This document shows, one piece after another, positions 8,128-16,468 of a stretch of DNA of 64,000 bases. The notes under the pieces are model-generated. The model worked only from the letters and a program-made list of their open reading frames with translations. It ran no database searches and was not told the DNA's origin. The position numbers were made by a program, and so were the translations under genes. The DNA lies in NCBI GenBank assembly GCA_002709385.1, contig PAQS01000018.1:25784-89783 (forward strand), written 5' to 3'. The DNA comes from Waddliaceae bacterium. GTDB lineage: Bacteria > Chlamydiota > Chlamydiia > Chlamydiales > GCA-2709385. The number at the start of each line of letters is the position of its first letter. The first letter of the stretch is position 1.

Positions 8128-10287
8128 ATGAAAGTTCGGTTTCAAGCTGTTGAAACAGCCGGGAAAAGACAACGTGTGGAAGAAGGACCAAGCTCCACAA
8201 CCAATGCAGAGCGCTTTGGTGCGTATGTTTGGACTCGGAGCGTCATGGAAAAAATGCTTCCTTCAGGTATTTATGAGAATCTTTGTCGTGCTCAGGATGG
8301 TCTGGAAAAAATCAAACCAGAATATGCCGATGTAATCGCCATGGCCATGAAAGAATGGGCGATTAGCCAGGGAGCAACACACTACACACACTGGTTTCAA
8401 CCTCTATCTGGGGTAATTGCTGAAAAGCACGATGCCTTCTTGAATCATAAGACACAAGATATCGTAATCGAAACTTTTGGCGGTAAAGAACTCATCCAGG
8501 GTGAGCCTGATGCTAGCTCTTTTCCGAGTGGCGGATTGCGTAGCACTTATGAGGCAAGAGGCTATACTGGGTGGGATCCTAGCTCTCCCGTTTTCATCTG
8601 GAAAGCTGGGGATGGAATTACTCTATGCATTCCTTCTGTATTCTTTTCGTGGTCTGGAGATGTTCTAGATTTTAAGATCCCTTTGTTGAGATCAGACCAA
8701 TTAATCAACAGCGCCTCTTTACGTTTACTCGAGCTTATGGGGAAACCAGCAAAACGAGTCGTCTCTACCCTTGGTGTTGAACAAGAATACTTCATTGTCG
8801 ACCGTGCTTTACGCAACTTGCGCCCTGATCTAGTTCTAGGTGGCCGTACCGTTTTAGGCGCCCCTTCTCCGAAAGGGCAGGAACTAATGGATCACTATTT
8901 TGGTGCAGTGAAAGATCGCATCTTATCTTTTATGAGCCATTTTGAAGCAGAAGCACTTTATTTAGGAATTCCTGTTAAAACACGGCATAATGAAGTAGCT
9001 CCGGCCCAGCATGAGGTGGCTCCTGTTTTTGAAAAAGCTTCTTTAGCAGTAGATCATAACCTTCTCTTAATGGAGCTGATGCGGCAAGTAGCAGTTAAGC
9101 ATGATCTCTGTTGTCTTTTACATGAAAAGCCTTTTGCAGGACTCAATGGTTCTGGTAAACATTGCAACTGGTCGTTGATGTCAGATTCAGGACAAAATCT
9201 CCTGAATCCTAAAGATGGCATGCAGTTTATTATTTTATTGGTTGCTATTTTGCGTGCAGTTCATCGCCATGCAGGGCTTCTTCGTGCATCCATAGCTTCT
9301 CCAGGAAATGATCATCGCTTAGGTGGGCATGAAGCTCCTCCAGCAATTATTTCTGTGTATTTGGGAGATAGTCTAGAGAAAATTCTTATAGAAATAGAAG
9401 AAGAAGGAAAACTGCAATCAGGAATCCCAAAAGAAGGGTATGATTTAGGAGTTTGCGGACTTCCGGAGATGGAAAAAGATAATACAGACCGCAATCGTAC
9501 TTCTCCTTTTGCCTTTACTGGAAATAAGTTTGAGTTTCGTGCCGTAGGCTCTTCAGCTAACTGCTCTTTCCCTGTTACTGTAATCAATGTTGCTGTAGCG
9601 CAAAGTTTGCAGGAAATTCTTAATGAAATAGAAGAGCGAATGGAAAAAGGGAAAACTTATCAACAAGAAGAGTTTTCTTCACTCGTTATGCCTGTATTGC
9701 AAAAGCATATTAAAGAATCTCGTTCCATTCGTTTTACAGGTGATAATTATAGTGGTCATTGGCAGGAAGAGGCAGAATTACGTGGCTTACCTTCCGTAGC
9801 TAAATCTCTTGATGCTTACAAGTATCTTGTTGATCCTGCTACGATTTCTGTGTTTGAAGGTGTGCTTCGTGAGCATGAATTAAAGAGTCGTTATGAAGCT
9901 TCCATTGGTCAGCATGTAAGTAGTCTTTTGATTGAAGCAAATATTTTGACAGATATGTTCCGCACACAAATTTTACCTGCGGCATTGAAATACCAGAAAA
10001 CAGTAGCTCATGGTTTGCGTTTACTAGTCAAATTAGGTAAGGATTTATCTGGAAGTCAACAAGAGCGTGTGTTGGAAGAGCTTACAAATACTATTGAAGA
10101 ATCTTTAGATGCTATAGATATCGTATCGAGTGTGCGAGAAAAGCTTGAAGCAGCTCCTCTTGAAATTTCTCCTCAGTTGGCTGCTGCTTGTGAAAAAGCT
10201 CGTGAGGCAATAGACCAATTAGAGTTGATTGTTGAGGATGAAATTTGGCCTTTGCCTAAATATAGAGAGCTTTTATTTCACATATGA
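8128..10287 (+). CDS. glnN: Glutamine synthetase type III
   Basis: The enzyme makes glutamine from glutamate, ammonia and ATP. The 719-residue length and N-terminus (FGAYVWTRSVMEKMLP, then HYTHWFQPLSG) are characteristic of the dodecameric type III class and unlike GSI (about 470 residues) or GSII. Other family segments are VLGVEQEYF-like at about 215 (TLGVEQEYFIVD), RHNEVAPAQHEVAP near 288, GLNGSGKHCNWS near 340 and NRTSPFAFTGNKFEFR near 455. A very strong ribosome binding site (AAGGAGGGGG) precedes the ATG. The stop overlaps the nadD start (ATGA). The gene interrupts the order known from Chlamydia, where I recall no glutamine synthetase here, so it is either a lineage-specific gain or lost in Chlamydia. 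Confidence 0.93.
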   Translation: MKVRFQAVETAGKRQRVEEGPSSTTNAERFGAYVWTRSVMEKMLPSGIYENLCRAQDGLEKIKPEYADVIAMAMKEWAISQGATHYTHWFQPLSGVIAEKHDAFLNHKTQDIVIETFGGKELIQGEPDASSFPSGGLRSTYEARGYTGWDPSSPVFIWKAGDGITLCIPSVFFSWSGDVLDFKIPLLRSDQLINSASLRLLELMGKPAKRVVSTLGVEQEYFIVDRALRNLRPDLVLGGRTVLGAPSPKGQELMDHYFGAVKDRILSFMSHFEAEALYLGIPVKTRHNEVAPAQHEVAPVFEKASLAVDHNLLLMELMRQVAVKHDLCCLLHEKPFAGLNGSGKHCNWSLMSDSGQNLLNPKDGMQFIILLVAILRAVHRHAGLLRASIASPGNDHRLGGHEAPPAIISVYLGDSLEKILIEIEEEGKLQSGIPKEGYDLGVCGLPEMEKDNTDRNRTSPFAFTGNKFEFRAVGSSANCSFPVTVINVAVAQSLQEILNEIEERMEKGKTYQQEEFSSLVMPVLQKHIKESRSIRFTGDNYSGHWQEEAELRGLPSVAKSLDAYKYLVDPATISVFEGVLREHELKSRYEASIGQHVSSLLIEANILTDMFRTQILPAALKYQKTVAHGLRLLVKLGKDLSGSQQERVLEELTNTIEESLDAIDIVSSVREKLEAAPLEISPQLAAACEKAREAIDQLELIVEDEIWPLPKYRELLFHI

Positions 10288-10904
10288 TCAGTGAAGGTGC
10301 CCGAAGGATTGGTTTTTTTGGGGGAAGTTTTGACCCTCCTCATCTTGGTCATTTAGAACTGGCGCGTTCTTTAATGGACGCGCATGGATTAGATGAGGTT
10401 TTATTTTCCCCTGCACAGATTAGCCCCTTTAAGACAGGATATCCTCCAGCTTCTGCAGAGCATCGTTTGCAGATGCTGCGTTTAGCGACAGAAGATGAGC
10501 CTCGTTTTCGAGTTATTGATATTGAACTAGAGGATAAAGGAGCGTCTTATACTGTTGATACAGTAAAGAAAATTATTGGTTTTCTGAAAGATGGACAAGT
10601 TTTGTATCTCTTATTGGGAGAAGATAGTGTTCAGCATTTTCATCGATGGAAGGAAGCGGAGAAACTTGCAGAAATGGTGCCTTTGTTAGTAGGACGGCGC
10701 CCTGGTTTTGTTTTTATTTCTACTGGCAATTTTTATTTGGATGAAAAGATAAAAGAAGGTCTCACTGAGACTCCTTTATTAGAGATTAGTAGTACAGAAT
10801 TAAGAGAAAAACTTGCTAAAGAAGCTGATTGTACTCAGATGCTTCCCTCTAAAGTACTGGACTACATAACTCAAAATCAATTATACTCTTGCACGAATGA
10901 ATAA
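10284..10904 (+). CDS. nadD: Nicotinate-nucleotide adenylyltransferase
   Basis: NadD adenylates nicotinate mononucleotide in NAD synthesis. The nucleotidyltransferase motif GGSFDPPHLGH is at residues 13-23, with the HXGH pair at 20-23, and the C-terminal ISSTELREKL element is the ISSTXIR-type motif. The length of 206 residues is typical. It starts inside the glutamine synthetase stop codon (ATGA), which implies translational coupling, and lies 22 bases before rsfS, the usual bacterial nadD-rsfS order. Confidence 0.93.
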   Translation: MISEGARRIGFFGGSFDPPHLGHLELARSLMDAHGLDEVLFSPAQISPFKTGYPPASAEHRLQMLRLATEDEPRFRVIDIELEDKGASYTVDTVKKIIGFLKDGQVLYLLLGEDSVQHFHRWKEAEKLAEMVPLLVGRRPGFVFISTGNFYLDEKIKEGLTETPLLEISSTELREKLAKEADCTQMLPSKVLDYITQNQLYSCTNE

Positions 10905-10926
10905 CTAATTATCCAAATTTATTTAT

Positions 10927-11292
10927 ATGTCTTTGAGTTCTGAAGAAATTGTACAATCTATTGCTAAATCGATTTATGACCGTAAAGGGATGAATATTAT
11001 AGCGATTGATGTTCGAAAGCTCACCTCTCTTACTGATTTTTGTATTATTGCTGAGGGAAATGTGAGTCGCCACTTGAAAGCTTTGAGTTCTGAAATAACA
11101 GAGCAGCTAAAAGCACAGGGGGTTGCACCGGTTCATGTTGATGGTGATATGAATTCTGATTGGATTGTGGTGGATTACGGTGTTGTTGTTGTACATTTGT
11201 TTATTCCAGAAGTTCGATTGAAGTATCGTTTGGAAGAGCTATGGCAAGAGGGTGAATTAGTCCCATTAGACATAGTAATGGAAGAAGTGTAA
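10927..11292 (+). CDS. rsfS: Ribosomal silencing factor RsfS
   Basis: RsfS (Iojap/YbeB) binds ribosomal protein uL14 and blocks subunit joining under starvation. The family core is visible as IDVRKLTSLTDFCIIAEGNVSRHLKA, WIVVDYGVVVVHLF and YRLEELW. The length of 121 residues is standard. It lies between nadD and the SUI1 gene, and its stop overlaps the next start (TAATG), so it is part of one operon. Confidence 0.94.
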   Translation: MSLSSEEIVQSIAKSIYDRKGMNIIAIDVRKLTSLTDFCIIAEGNVSRHLKALSSEITEQLKAQGVAPVHVDGDMNSDWIVVDYGVVVVHLFIPEVRLKYRLEELWQEGELVPLDIVMEEV

Positions 11293-11597
11293 TGTCGTTT
11301 ACTATAGGTGGCGACTTTATTCCTCCGGAAAAACGAAACAAGCATAGCGATCAAGAGACAAAGCAAAAGAAAAGCGGTCGGCCGGTTAAAGTTCGTAAAG
11401 AACGACGTGGAAATTCTTGGGTAACAAAGGTTTTAAATTTAGACCTAAGTGAAGAGAATTTAGTAGATCTTGCAACACGTTTAAAGCGGAGTTGCGCCTG
11501 TGGGGGGACGATCAAAGAGGGTGTGATCGAAATTCAGGGTGAAAAAGAAGAAGAGCTAAAAAAGCTATTGCGTGATCAAGGGATCAAAGCGCAATAG
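11292..11597 (+). CDS. yciH: SUI1/YciH-type translation initiation factor
   Basis: The C-terminal 70 residues form a SUI1 (eIF1-like) domain: VTKVLNLDL, LKRSCACGGTIKEG and IEIQGEKEEELKKLL match the YciH family. The N-terminal 35 residues are basic and likely disordered. YciH-type proteins influence initiation fidelity. The gene is translationally coupled to rsfS (TAATG) and lies just before fabF, so the operon groups two ribosome-acting factors with metabolic genes. Confidence 0.9.
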   Translation: MSFTIGGDFIPPEKRNKHSDQETKQKKSGRPVKVRKERRGNSWVTKVLNLDLSEENLVDLATRLKRSCACGGTIKEGVIEIQGEKEEELKKLLRDQGIKAQ

Positions 11598-11624
11598 GTT
11601 CATCAGCGTGAAGTGGGGAAGCAA

Positions 11625-12872
11625 ATGGCGAAACGTCGTGTAGTAGTGACAGGCTTGGGTGTAGTTTCTTGTTTAGGGCAAGATACAGAGAAGTTTTATG
11701 ATCAACTTCTGGCAGGCAAGAGTGGAATAAGTAATATAGAACGTTTTCCACTTGATGATCACACAACGCGAATAGCGGGAGAAATAAAAGATTTTTCTTG
11801 TGAAGATTTGGTAGATCGTAAACTTGCCCGGCGTGCAGATGAGTCAATTTTATATGGCCTTGTTGGTGGAAAGAAAGCTCTAGCTCATGCTGGTTTAGAT
11901 GAAGCAGCGCTTTCTCAATTTGACAAACGTCGCTGTGGTGTTTTAATTGGTTCAGGAATGGGCGGTATGCGTGTTTTTTCTGAGCAAGTGCAAGCGATGT
12001 TAGAAGGAACGTATAAAAGAGTAAGTCCTTTTTTCATTCCTTATGTCATTACAAATATGCCCGGAGCTCTTCTTGGTATTGATTTAGGTTTTATGGGACC
12101 TAACTATTCTGTATCTACAGCTTGTGCTACTGGTAGTTATGCTTTACATTTAGCTGCAGAACATATTCGCTCTGGTGAAGCAGATCTTATGGTAGCCGGT
12201 GGTGTTGAAGGTGGTATTACACCAATTAGTCTTGCTGGTTTCATTTCTGTAAAAGCTCTTTCTCGTCGTAATGAAGATCCACAAAAAGCTTCTCGTCCTT
12301 GGGACAAAGATCGTGATGGTTTTGTTCTTGGAGAAGGGTGTGGAGTTCTTGTTCTTGAGAGTCTTGAAAGTGCCCAAAAGCGTGGCGCAACTATTTTGGC
12401 TGAGTATCTTGGTGGAGCTTTTTCTTGTGATGCATTCCATATGACCCAGCCAGAACCTAATGGTGAAGGGATTGCTCTTTGCTTGGAAAAAGCACTTTCA
12501 GATGCTGGTATTCAAGCTGAAGATGTTGACTATGTTAATGCACATGCCACATCTACTCCACTTGGGGATATGGGAGAGTTAAACGCCGTTCATCGTGCAT
12601 TGAAAGGTAAAAAAGTTACGATCAATGCAACGAAATCAATGATTGGTCACTGTCTAGGAGCAGCGGGTGGTTTAGAGGCTGTTGTATGTGTACAAGCAAT
12701 TTCTAGAGGTGTAGTACATCCGACAATTAACTTAGATCATCCAGATGAAGGCTGTGAGCGCTTTGATTTGCCAAGAGAAGCAAAAGAGATGAAAGTCAAC
12801 GTGGCTGTAAATAACTCTTTTGGTTTTGGCGGTCACAATTCAGCAAATATTTTTGGTCGCTATACACCTTAG
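11625..12872 (+). CDS. fabF: Beta-ketoacyl-ACP synthase II
   Basis: FabF condenses malonyl-ACP with a growing acyl-ACP in fatty acid synthesis. The Cys-His-His triad is visible: Cys in VSTACATGSY, His in NAHATSTPLGD, and His in NNSFGFGGHN near the end. The length (about 415 residues) is normal. I place the start at the ATG at 11625, which has GGGGAAG just upstream; the frame is open to a GTG at 11613 that overlaps that Shine-Dalgarno sequence. In Chlamydia fabF also lies between rsfS and the Nudix gene. Confidence 0.95.
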   Translation: MAKRRVVVTGLGVVSCLGQDTEKFYDQLLAGKSGISNIERFPLDDHTTRIAGEIKDFSCEDLVDRKLARRADESILYGLVGGKKALAHAGLDEAALSQFDKRRCGVLIGSGMGGMRVFSEQVQAMLEGTYKRVSPFFIPYVITNMPGALLGIDLGFMGPNYSVSTACATGSYALHLAAEHIRSGEADLMVAGGVEGGITPISLAGFISVKALSRRNEDPQKASRPWDKDRDGFVLGEGCGVLVLESLESAQKRGATILAEYLGGAFSCDAFHMTQPEPNGEGIALCLEKALSDAGIQAEDVDYVNAHATSTPLGDMGELNAVHRALKGKKVTINATKSMIGHCLGAAGGLEAVVCVQAISRGVVHPTINLDHPDEGCERFDLPREAKEMKVNVAVNNSFGFGGHNSANIFGRYTP

Positions 12873-12890
12873 GTCTTAAAGGCCTCTATC

Positions 12891-13307
12891 ATGCAAAAAC
12901 ATGTATCATATGGTGTTATTCCTTTAAAAAAAGTGAACCATCAGTGGCAAGTATTTCTGGTACAACACCAAGCTGGCCACTGGGGCTTTCCCAAAGGTTT
13001 TCCTGAGGAAAATGAGGGGGAGCGAGAAGCTGCTGAGCGCGAACTCATGGAAGAGTGTGGTCTTCATGTGCAGCGCTGGCTTTCAGATAAAGCCATTCAA
13101 GAGCATTATGTTCATGATGCTTATGGTCCAAAAACAGAAAAAACAGTACACTACTTTCTCGCTGAGGTTGAGGGAATTTTAAGACTACAAAAAGCAGAAA
13201 TTCAAGATGGAAAATGGTTAGATCTTGATTCTGCGTTCTTTCTTCTTACTTTTCCAGCTTCAAAATTTGTAATGAAAGAAGTAAAACAGTTGCTTATTTT
13301 GATTTAA
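12891..13307 (+). CDS. Nudix hydrolase, probable bis(5'-nucleosyl)-tetraphosphatase
   Basis: The Nudix box runs from G36 to about L58 (GFPEENE...RELMEECGL), matching GX5EX7REUXEEXGU in full. The N-terminus (SYGVIPLKKVNHQWQVFLVQ) and a C-terminal TVHYFLAEV strand resemble the Ap4A hydrolase subgroup. I expect it to clear Ap4A-type dinucleotides, but other Nudix substrates are possible. It follows fabF by 18 bases and is the last gene of the run that starts at the glutamine synthetase; a hairpin terminator follows. Confidence 0.88.
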   Translation: MQKHVSYGVIPLKKVNHQWQVFLVQHQAGHWGFPKGFPEENEGEREAAERELMEECGLHVQRWLSDKAIQEHYVHDAYGPKTEKTVHYFLAEVEGILRLQKAEIQDGKWLDLDSAFFLLTFPASKFVMKEVKQLLILI

Positions 13308-13351
13308 AAATTATCTAAATTCTTTTCAGAGTAAAATATTGTTTGTTTATT

Positions 13352-13386
13352 AGAAATCAAGATGTTTAAATCTTGATTTCTTTGTA
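13352..13386 (+). terminator. Hairpin terminator after the Nudix gene
   Basis: AGAAATCAAGAT (13352-13363) pairs perfectly with ATCTTGATTTCT (13370-13381) across a 6-base loop. The trailing tract is T-rich but short (TTGTATT). Confidence 0.65.
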
Positions 13387-13456
13387 TTCGGGCACTTTGT
13401 ATGAGTTTGATAATAAAATTTTGATCAGTGTATTTGTGATTATTTAGTAGGTTGAT

Positions 13457-13948
13457 ATGGATTATAACGAAATAAACAATTTAGCATGCAGCACATCAAA
13501 TATTCCTTTAAGAACTGATTTTCGTTCTCGCTCTCGAATGAGAGCGACACAAAGAGGTACTTATCCTTTTGATAATCACGATCAAAGAATTTATGAAATT
13601 GGAGTTCAGTGTTTATCTATAGAAACGGAAGAAGATACTTATGAAAAGTATTGGGAATGGTACTTAGATAATCGAATAATACGTTATTCTAAAGAATTAC
13701 CAAATCAGCAAATGGAATTCAGTTTTAGACTGCCTTATTATATAAGTAAAGATTTAATAGGAAGTAAGATAACTTATAAATGCTCTTTGCAGGAAAGTAA
13801 GCAGTTATATTTTTTATATGCAACAGAAAATATATTTCATGCCGAAGGATCAGAAACTCTTCTTTTAGAAGAGTTTTTAAGGGAGTACTATGAGAAAATG
13901 ATCTTAAGCGAAAATTCTGTTAAATCCGCCAGAATTAGTTTTTCTTAA
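13457..13948 (+). CDS. Hypothetical protein, paralogue of the gene at 14228
   Basis: The protein has 163 residues, and I do not recognise a family. Its middle section (DQRIYEIGVQCLSIE, then YEKYWEWYLDNRII and FSFRLPYYIS) aligns with the corresponding part of the protein at 14228 (EERVHRLCVEYLVLK, EEWYQWYYDGYSI, FALTLPARVQAW), so the two are distant paralogues. No signal peptide or membrane segment is seen, and the N-terminal 40 residues look disordered with an RSRSRMRA patch. It has its own upstream region. An effector or a lineage-specific cytosolic protein are both possible. Confidence 0.75.
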   Translation: MDYNEINNLACSTSNIPLRTDFRSRSRMRATQRGTYPFDNHDQRIYEIGVQCLSIETEEDTYEKYWEWYLDNRIIRYSKELPNQQMEFSFRLPYYISKDLIGSKITYKCSLQESKQLYFLYATENIFHAEGSETLLLEEFLREYYEKMILSENSVKSARISFS

Positions 13949-14014
13949 CCTCTTTTATCACATGACTTAGTCGCATCAGGTAGCAATTGGAGATCTAATT
14001 AATTGTTATATTTT

Positions 14015-14055
14015 TTTAATATTTTTGTTGGATACCAGGTATCAAAAATATTAAA
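14015..14055. repeat. Long inverted repeat upstream of the second paralogue
   Basis: TTTAATATTTTT (14015-14026) and GATACC (14031-14036) face GGTATC (14038-14043) and AAAAATATTAAA. The arms are about 18 bases and symmetrical except for a short bulge. The centre (GATACCAGGTATC) is nearly palindromic, so it could be an operator or a hairpin. It sits in the 279-base gap between the two paralogous genes, which otherwise holds only AT-rich sequence. Confidence 0.6.
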
Positions 14056-14227
14056 CAACTTGGTCTAAAAAACTAAAAAAGCTAAAGTGCCTTTTCCCTG
14101 AATTTTGAAAACTGTTGTTTTCAAATAATGAAAAATAAAATAGTAGGTTTTCTTGTTTTTCTTAGTTCAATATATCTGATGAAATCAATTGAAGATCTAA
14201 TTCAATGTAGGTCATAGAAGGAGAGAG

Positions 14228-14671
14228 ATGTCTGTTTCTGGAAATAGTGTAATAAGAAATGAAAACGATTCATGGCCAGTAGTTCCTGAGTTCAATGAAG
14301 CTCAAAGTAATCAAGAAGAAAGAGTTCACAGGTTATGTGTTGAATATCTTGTGTTAAAGTACTCTGACGGTGATGCTGAAGAATGGTATCAATGGTACTA
14401 CGATGGTTATTCCATAGGCTGTATAGATACGAAAAAAGAATTTGCATTAACGCTTCCGGCTAGGGTGCAAGCTTGGATAATTAACGAAGAAACATCCTAT
14501 GAGCTCTCCAGTGAAAAGGATCAATTACTCATTAGTATCATTAATAATATTAATGACACTAATAACTTTGTAAATAACTCTTTTTCTCATACTCATGCAT
14601 TAGAAAGTTTAAAGAATTTTCTTTCTGATTATCCATGGTTAAATCCTAACGAAAGCTTTAATGAGCTATAA
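14228..14671 (+). CDS. Hypothetical protein coupled to bioF
   Basis: The protein is 147 residues and acidic, of unknown family, and paralogous to the gene at 13457 through a shared (E/D)(E/Q)R(V/I)...(W/Y)...WEWY/YQWYYDG...LP core. AGAAGGAGAG sits directly before the ATG. The stop codon overlaps the bioF start (TAATG), so bioF translation is probably coupled to it. The C-terminus (SLKNFLSDYPWLNPNESF) is not shared with the paralogue. The coupling suggests co-expression with biotin genes but does not show a biotin role. Confidence 0.78.
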   Translation: MSVSGNSVIRNENDSWPVVPEFNEAQSNQEERVHRLCVEYLVLKYSDGDAEEWYQWYYDGYSIGCIDTKKEFALTLPARVQAWIINEETSYELSSEKDQLLISIINNINDTNNFVNNSFSHTHALESLKNFLSDYPWLNPNESFNEL

Positions 14672-15825
14672 TGCCTACTACTTTGACGAAGAATAAATTT
14701 ATTTTTATCGAAAAGGAACTAGAAGAAAAAACACGCCGATTTCAAAGGCGTGTTTTTTTGCAAAATCAGACCGATATTATTGATTTTACAAGTAATGATT
14801 ACCTAGGTTTTTCTCAGAATGATTGTTTGATTGAACGCTCAAAACACTTTACACAGTGTTATGGAGTAGGAGCACAAGCATCGCGTTTACTTAGTGGTAA
14901 TCTTCCTTGCCATGAGAACCTTGAAGAAAAACTAAAGTCTTTAAGTCATTCCGAAGCGATTGTTTTAATGAATTCAGGCTTTCAGGCTAATATCAGCACT
15001 CTTCCCGCTTTGGCAAATCGTCATAGTTTGTTGATTATGGACCGGCTTGTTCATAATAGCCTTGTACAAGGGGCTTTATTGAGTAAAGCAACAATTTGGC
15101 GTTATAGGCATCAAGATCTTATACACATGGAGTCTTTGCTTAAAAAGGCATCAGAAGCTTCTTTTAATCGTATTATTGTGCTTACAGAAAGTCTTTTTGG
15201 AATGGATGGAGATCAAACAGATCTTTCTTCTTTCTGCTCTTTATGTGAGAAGTATGGAGCGATTAGCTACATTGATGAAGCGCATGCTTTTGGCGTTTTT
15301 GGAAAGAATGGGATGGGCTTGGTAGAACCTTCTATGAAAGCAGACTTTGTTCTACGCACATTTGGCAAAGCATTAGGAAGTTTTGGGGCTTGTATTTCAG
15401 GTTCACAAATGCTTATTGATTTTCTTTGTAACTTTTGCAATGGACTCATTTATGCCACAGCGCTTCCTCCACCTATTCTTGGAGCAGTTGATGGAGCTTT
15501 AGATCTATTGCCATCGATGTGTAAGGAACGAAAACAATTACAAGAAAAAGCAAAACTGCTTCGAGAGGAATTAAGAAAACTTGATTATGATACGGGCCTT
15601 TCAGATAGTCATCTTATCCCTCTTATAATGGGAAAAGAGAATAATGCTCTTGATCTTTCAAATTACCTGAAATCTCATAAAATTTTAGCCATGGCAATAC
15701 GTCCTCCCACAGTTCCTAGTGGAGAATCACGTCTTCGCTTATCAATTCGATTGAATCATAGTGAAGAAGATTTTGAAGCATTGTTTACGGCACTTGCAAG
15801 CTACAAAGGACCTCGTCATGCATGA
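14671..15825 (+). CDS. bioF: 8-amino-7-oxononanoate synthase
   Basis: BioF condenses pimeloyl-ACP (or -CoA) with alanine, the first committed step of biotin ring formation. It is a PLP alpha-oxoamine synthase: FTSNDYLGFSQN near residue 31, GVGAQASRLLSGN, IDEAHAFGVFG for the cofactor-binding Asp, and LRTFGKALGSFG with the PLP lysine. The length of 384 is typical. Its start overlaps the upstream stop (TAATG) and its end overlaps the next gene by 8 bases. A strong terminator-like hairpin lies about 55 bases inside the coding region. Confidence 0.93.
   Translation: MPTTLTKNKFIFIEKELEEKTRRFQRRVFLQNQTDIIDFTSNDYLGFSQNDCLIERSKHFTQCYGVGAQASRLLSGNLPCHENLEEKLKSLSHSEAIVLMNSGFQANISTLPALANRHSLLIMDRLVHNSLVQGALLSKATIWRYRHQDLIHMESLLKKASEASFNRIIVLTESLFGMDGDQTDLSSFCSLCEKYGAISYIDEAHAFGVFGKNGMGLVEPSMKADFVLRTFGKALGSFGACISGSQMLIDFLCNFCNGLIYATALPPPILGAVDGALDLLPSMCKERKQLQEKAKLLREELRKLDYDTGLSDSHLIPLIMGKENNALDLSNYLKSHKILAMAIRPPTVPSGESRLRLSIRLNHSEEDFEALFTALASYKGPRHA
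14726..14759 (+). terminator. Terminator-like hairpin inside the 5' end of bioF
   Basis: AAAAAACACGCC (14726-14737) pairs perfectly with GGCGTGTTTTTT (14747-14758) over a 9-base loop, and the right arm ends in a run of seven T. It has the full form of an intrinsic terminator yet lies within codons 19-30 of bioF. It may be an attenuator or a chance structure in Lys/Arg/Phe codons. Confidence 0.5.
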
Positions 15826-16447
15826 GGAAGTTCTCGTATTTCATGGATGGGGGTGTACGGGAAAAGATTGGGAAAAATACTTTAAATCTAGCTCAGAGAG
15901 AAAGTATCACTTTTTTGATAGAGGTTATCAAAATAAGCCATTTCTTCCGTCTTTTTCTAATCAGCAGGCAAGAAAAGAACTGATTTTCCATTCTATGGGT
16001 CTATATTTTGCTCCTTTGAAGCTTTTACAAGAGGCAGATAAAATCACTTTTCTTTCATGTTTTAACTCTTTTCATCCACAAGAGACCTTCCAATACAAGC
16101 TTAGCCAGCGTTCTCTAGCTTTAATGCAAAAAAAAATGAATTCAGACCCATCATCACTTCTTCAGGAATTTCGTCGTCGTTGTGGAATTATGGAAAGCTT
16201 TGATTTTTCTGCGATATGGGATTGGGATCTTTTGATACGTGATTTAGAGATCTTAGACCAACATCGTTTGGAAATTGGGAAGCTTAATGCAGAGCTAAAG
16301 ATATATTGGAGTACAAAAGATCTAATCGTTCACCAAGAGGTCTTACAGCGCTTCTCTGAACAGTTTTTTCATAAATGTTGTGTTGTTTTAGAAGGAAAAG
16401 ATCATAGTCTAGGTTTATTATCAGGAAGAGGAGAAGAATTGACATAA
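15818..16447 (+). CDS. Pimeloyl-ACP methyl ester esterase, BioG/BioH-like
   Basis: This is a 209-residue alpha/beta hydrolase from the ATG at 15818, which overlaps the bioF stop (ATGCATGA) and has AAAGGA 7 bases upstream. The oxyanion segment VFHGWG is at residues 7-12. A plausible triad is Ser59 in FHSMG, Asp168 in STKDLIV and His196 in GKDHSLG. The short length, the GWG motif and the FDRGY segment recall BioG (DUF452) more than BioH. Position between bioF and bioC supports the job of cleaving the methyl ester made by BioC to release pimeloyl-ACP. Function is inferred mainly from context. Confidence 0.78.
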   Translation: MHEEVLVFHGWGCTGKDWEKYFKSSSERKYHFFDRGYQNKPFLPSFSNQQARKELIFHSMGLYFAPLKLLQEADKITFLSCFNSFHPQETFQYKLSQRSLALMQKKMNSDPSSLLQEFRRRCGIMESFDFSAIWDWDLLIRDLEILDQHRLEIGKLNAELKIYWSTKDLIVHQEVLQRFSEQFFHKCCVVLEGKDHSLGLLSGRGEELT

Positions 16448-16468
16448 GAGAGATCTAAATCCTATAAT

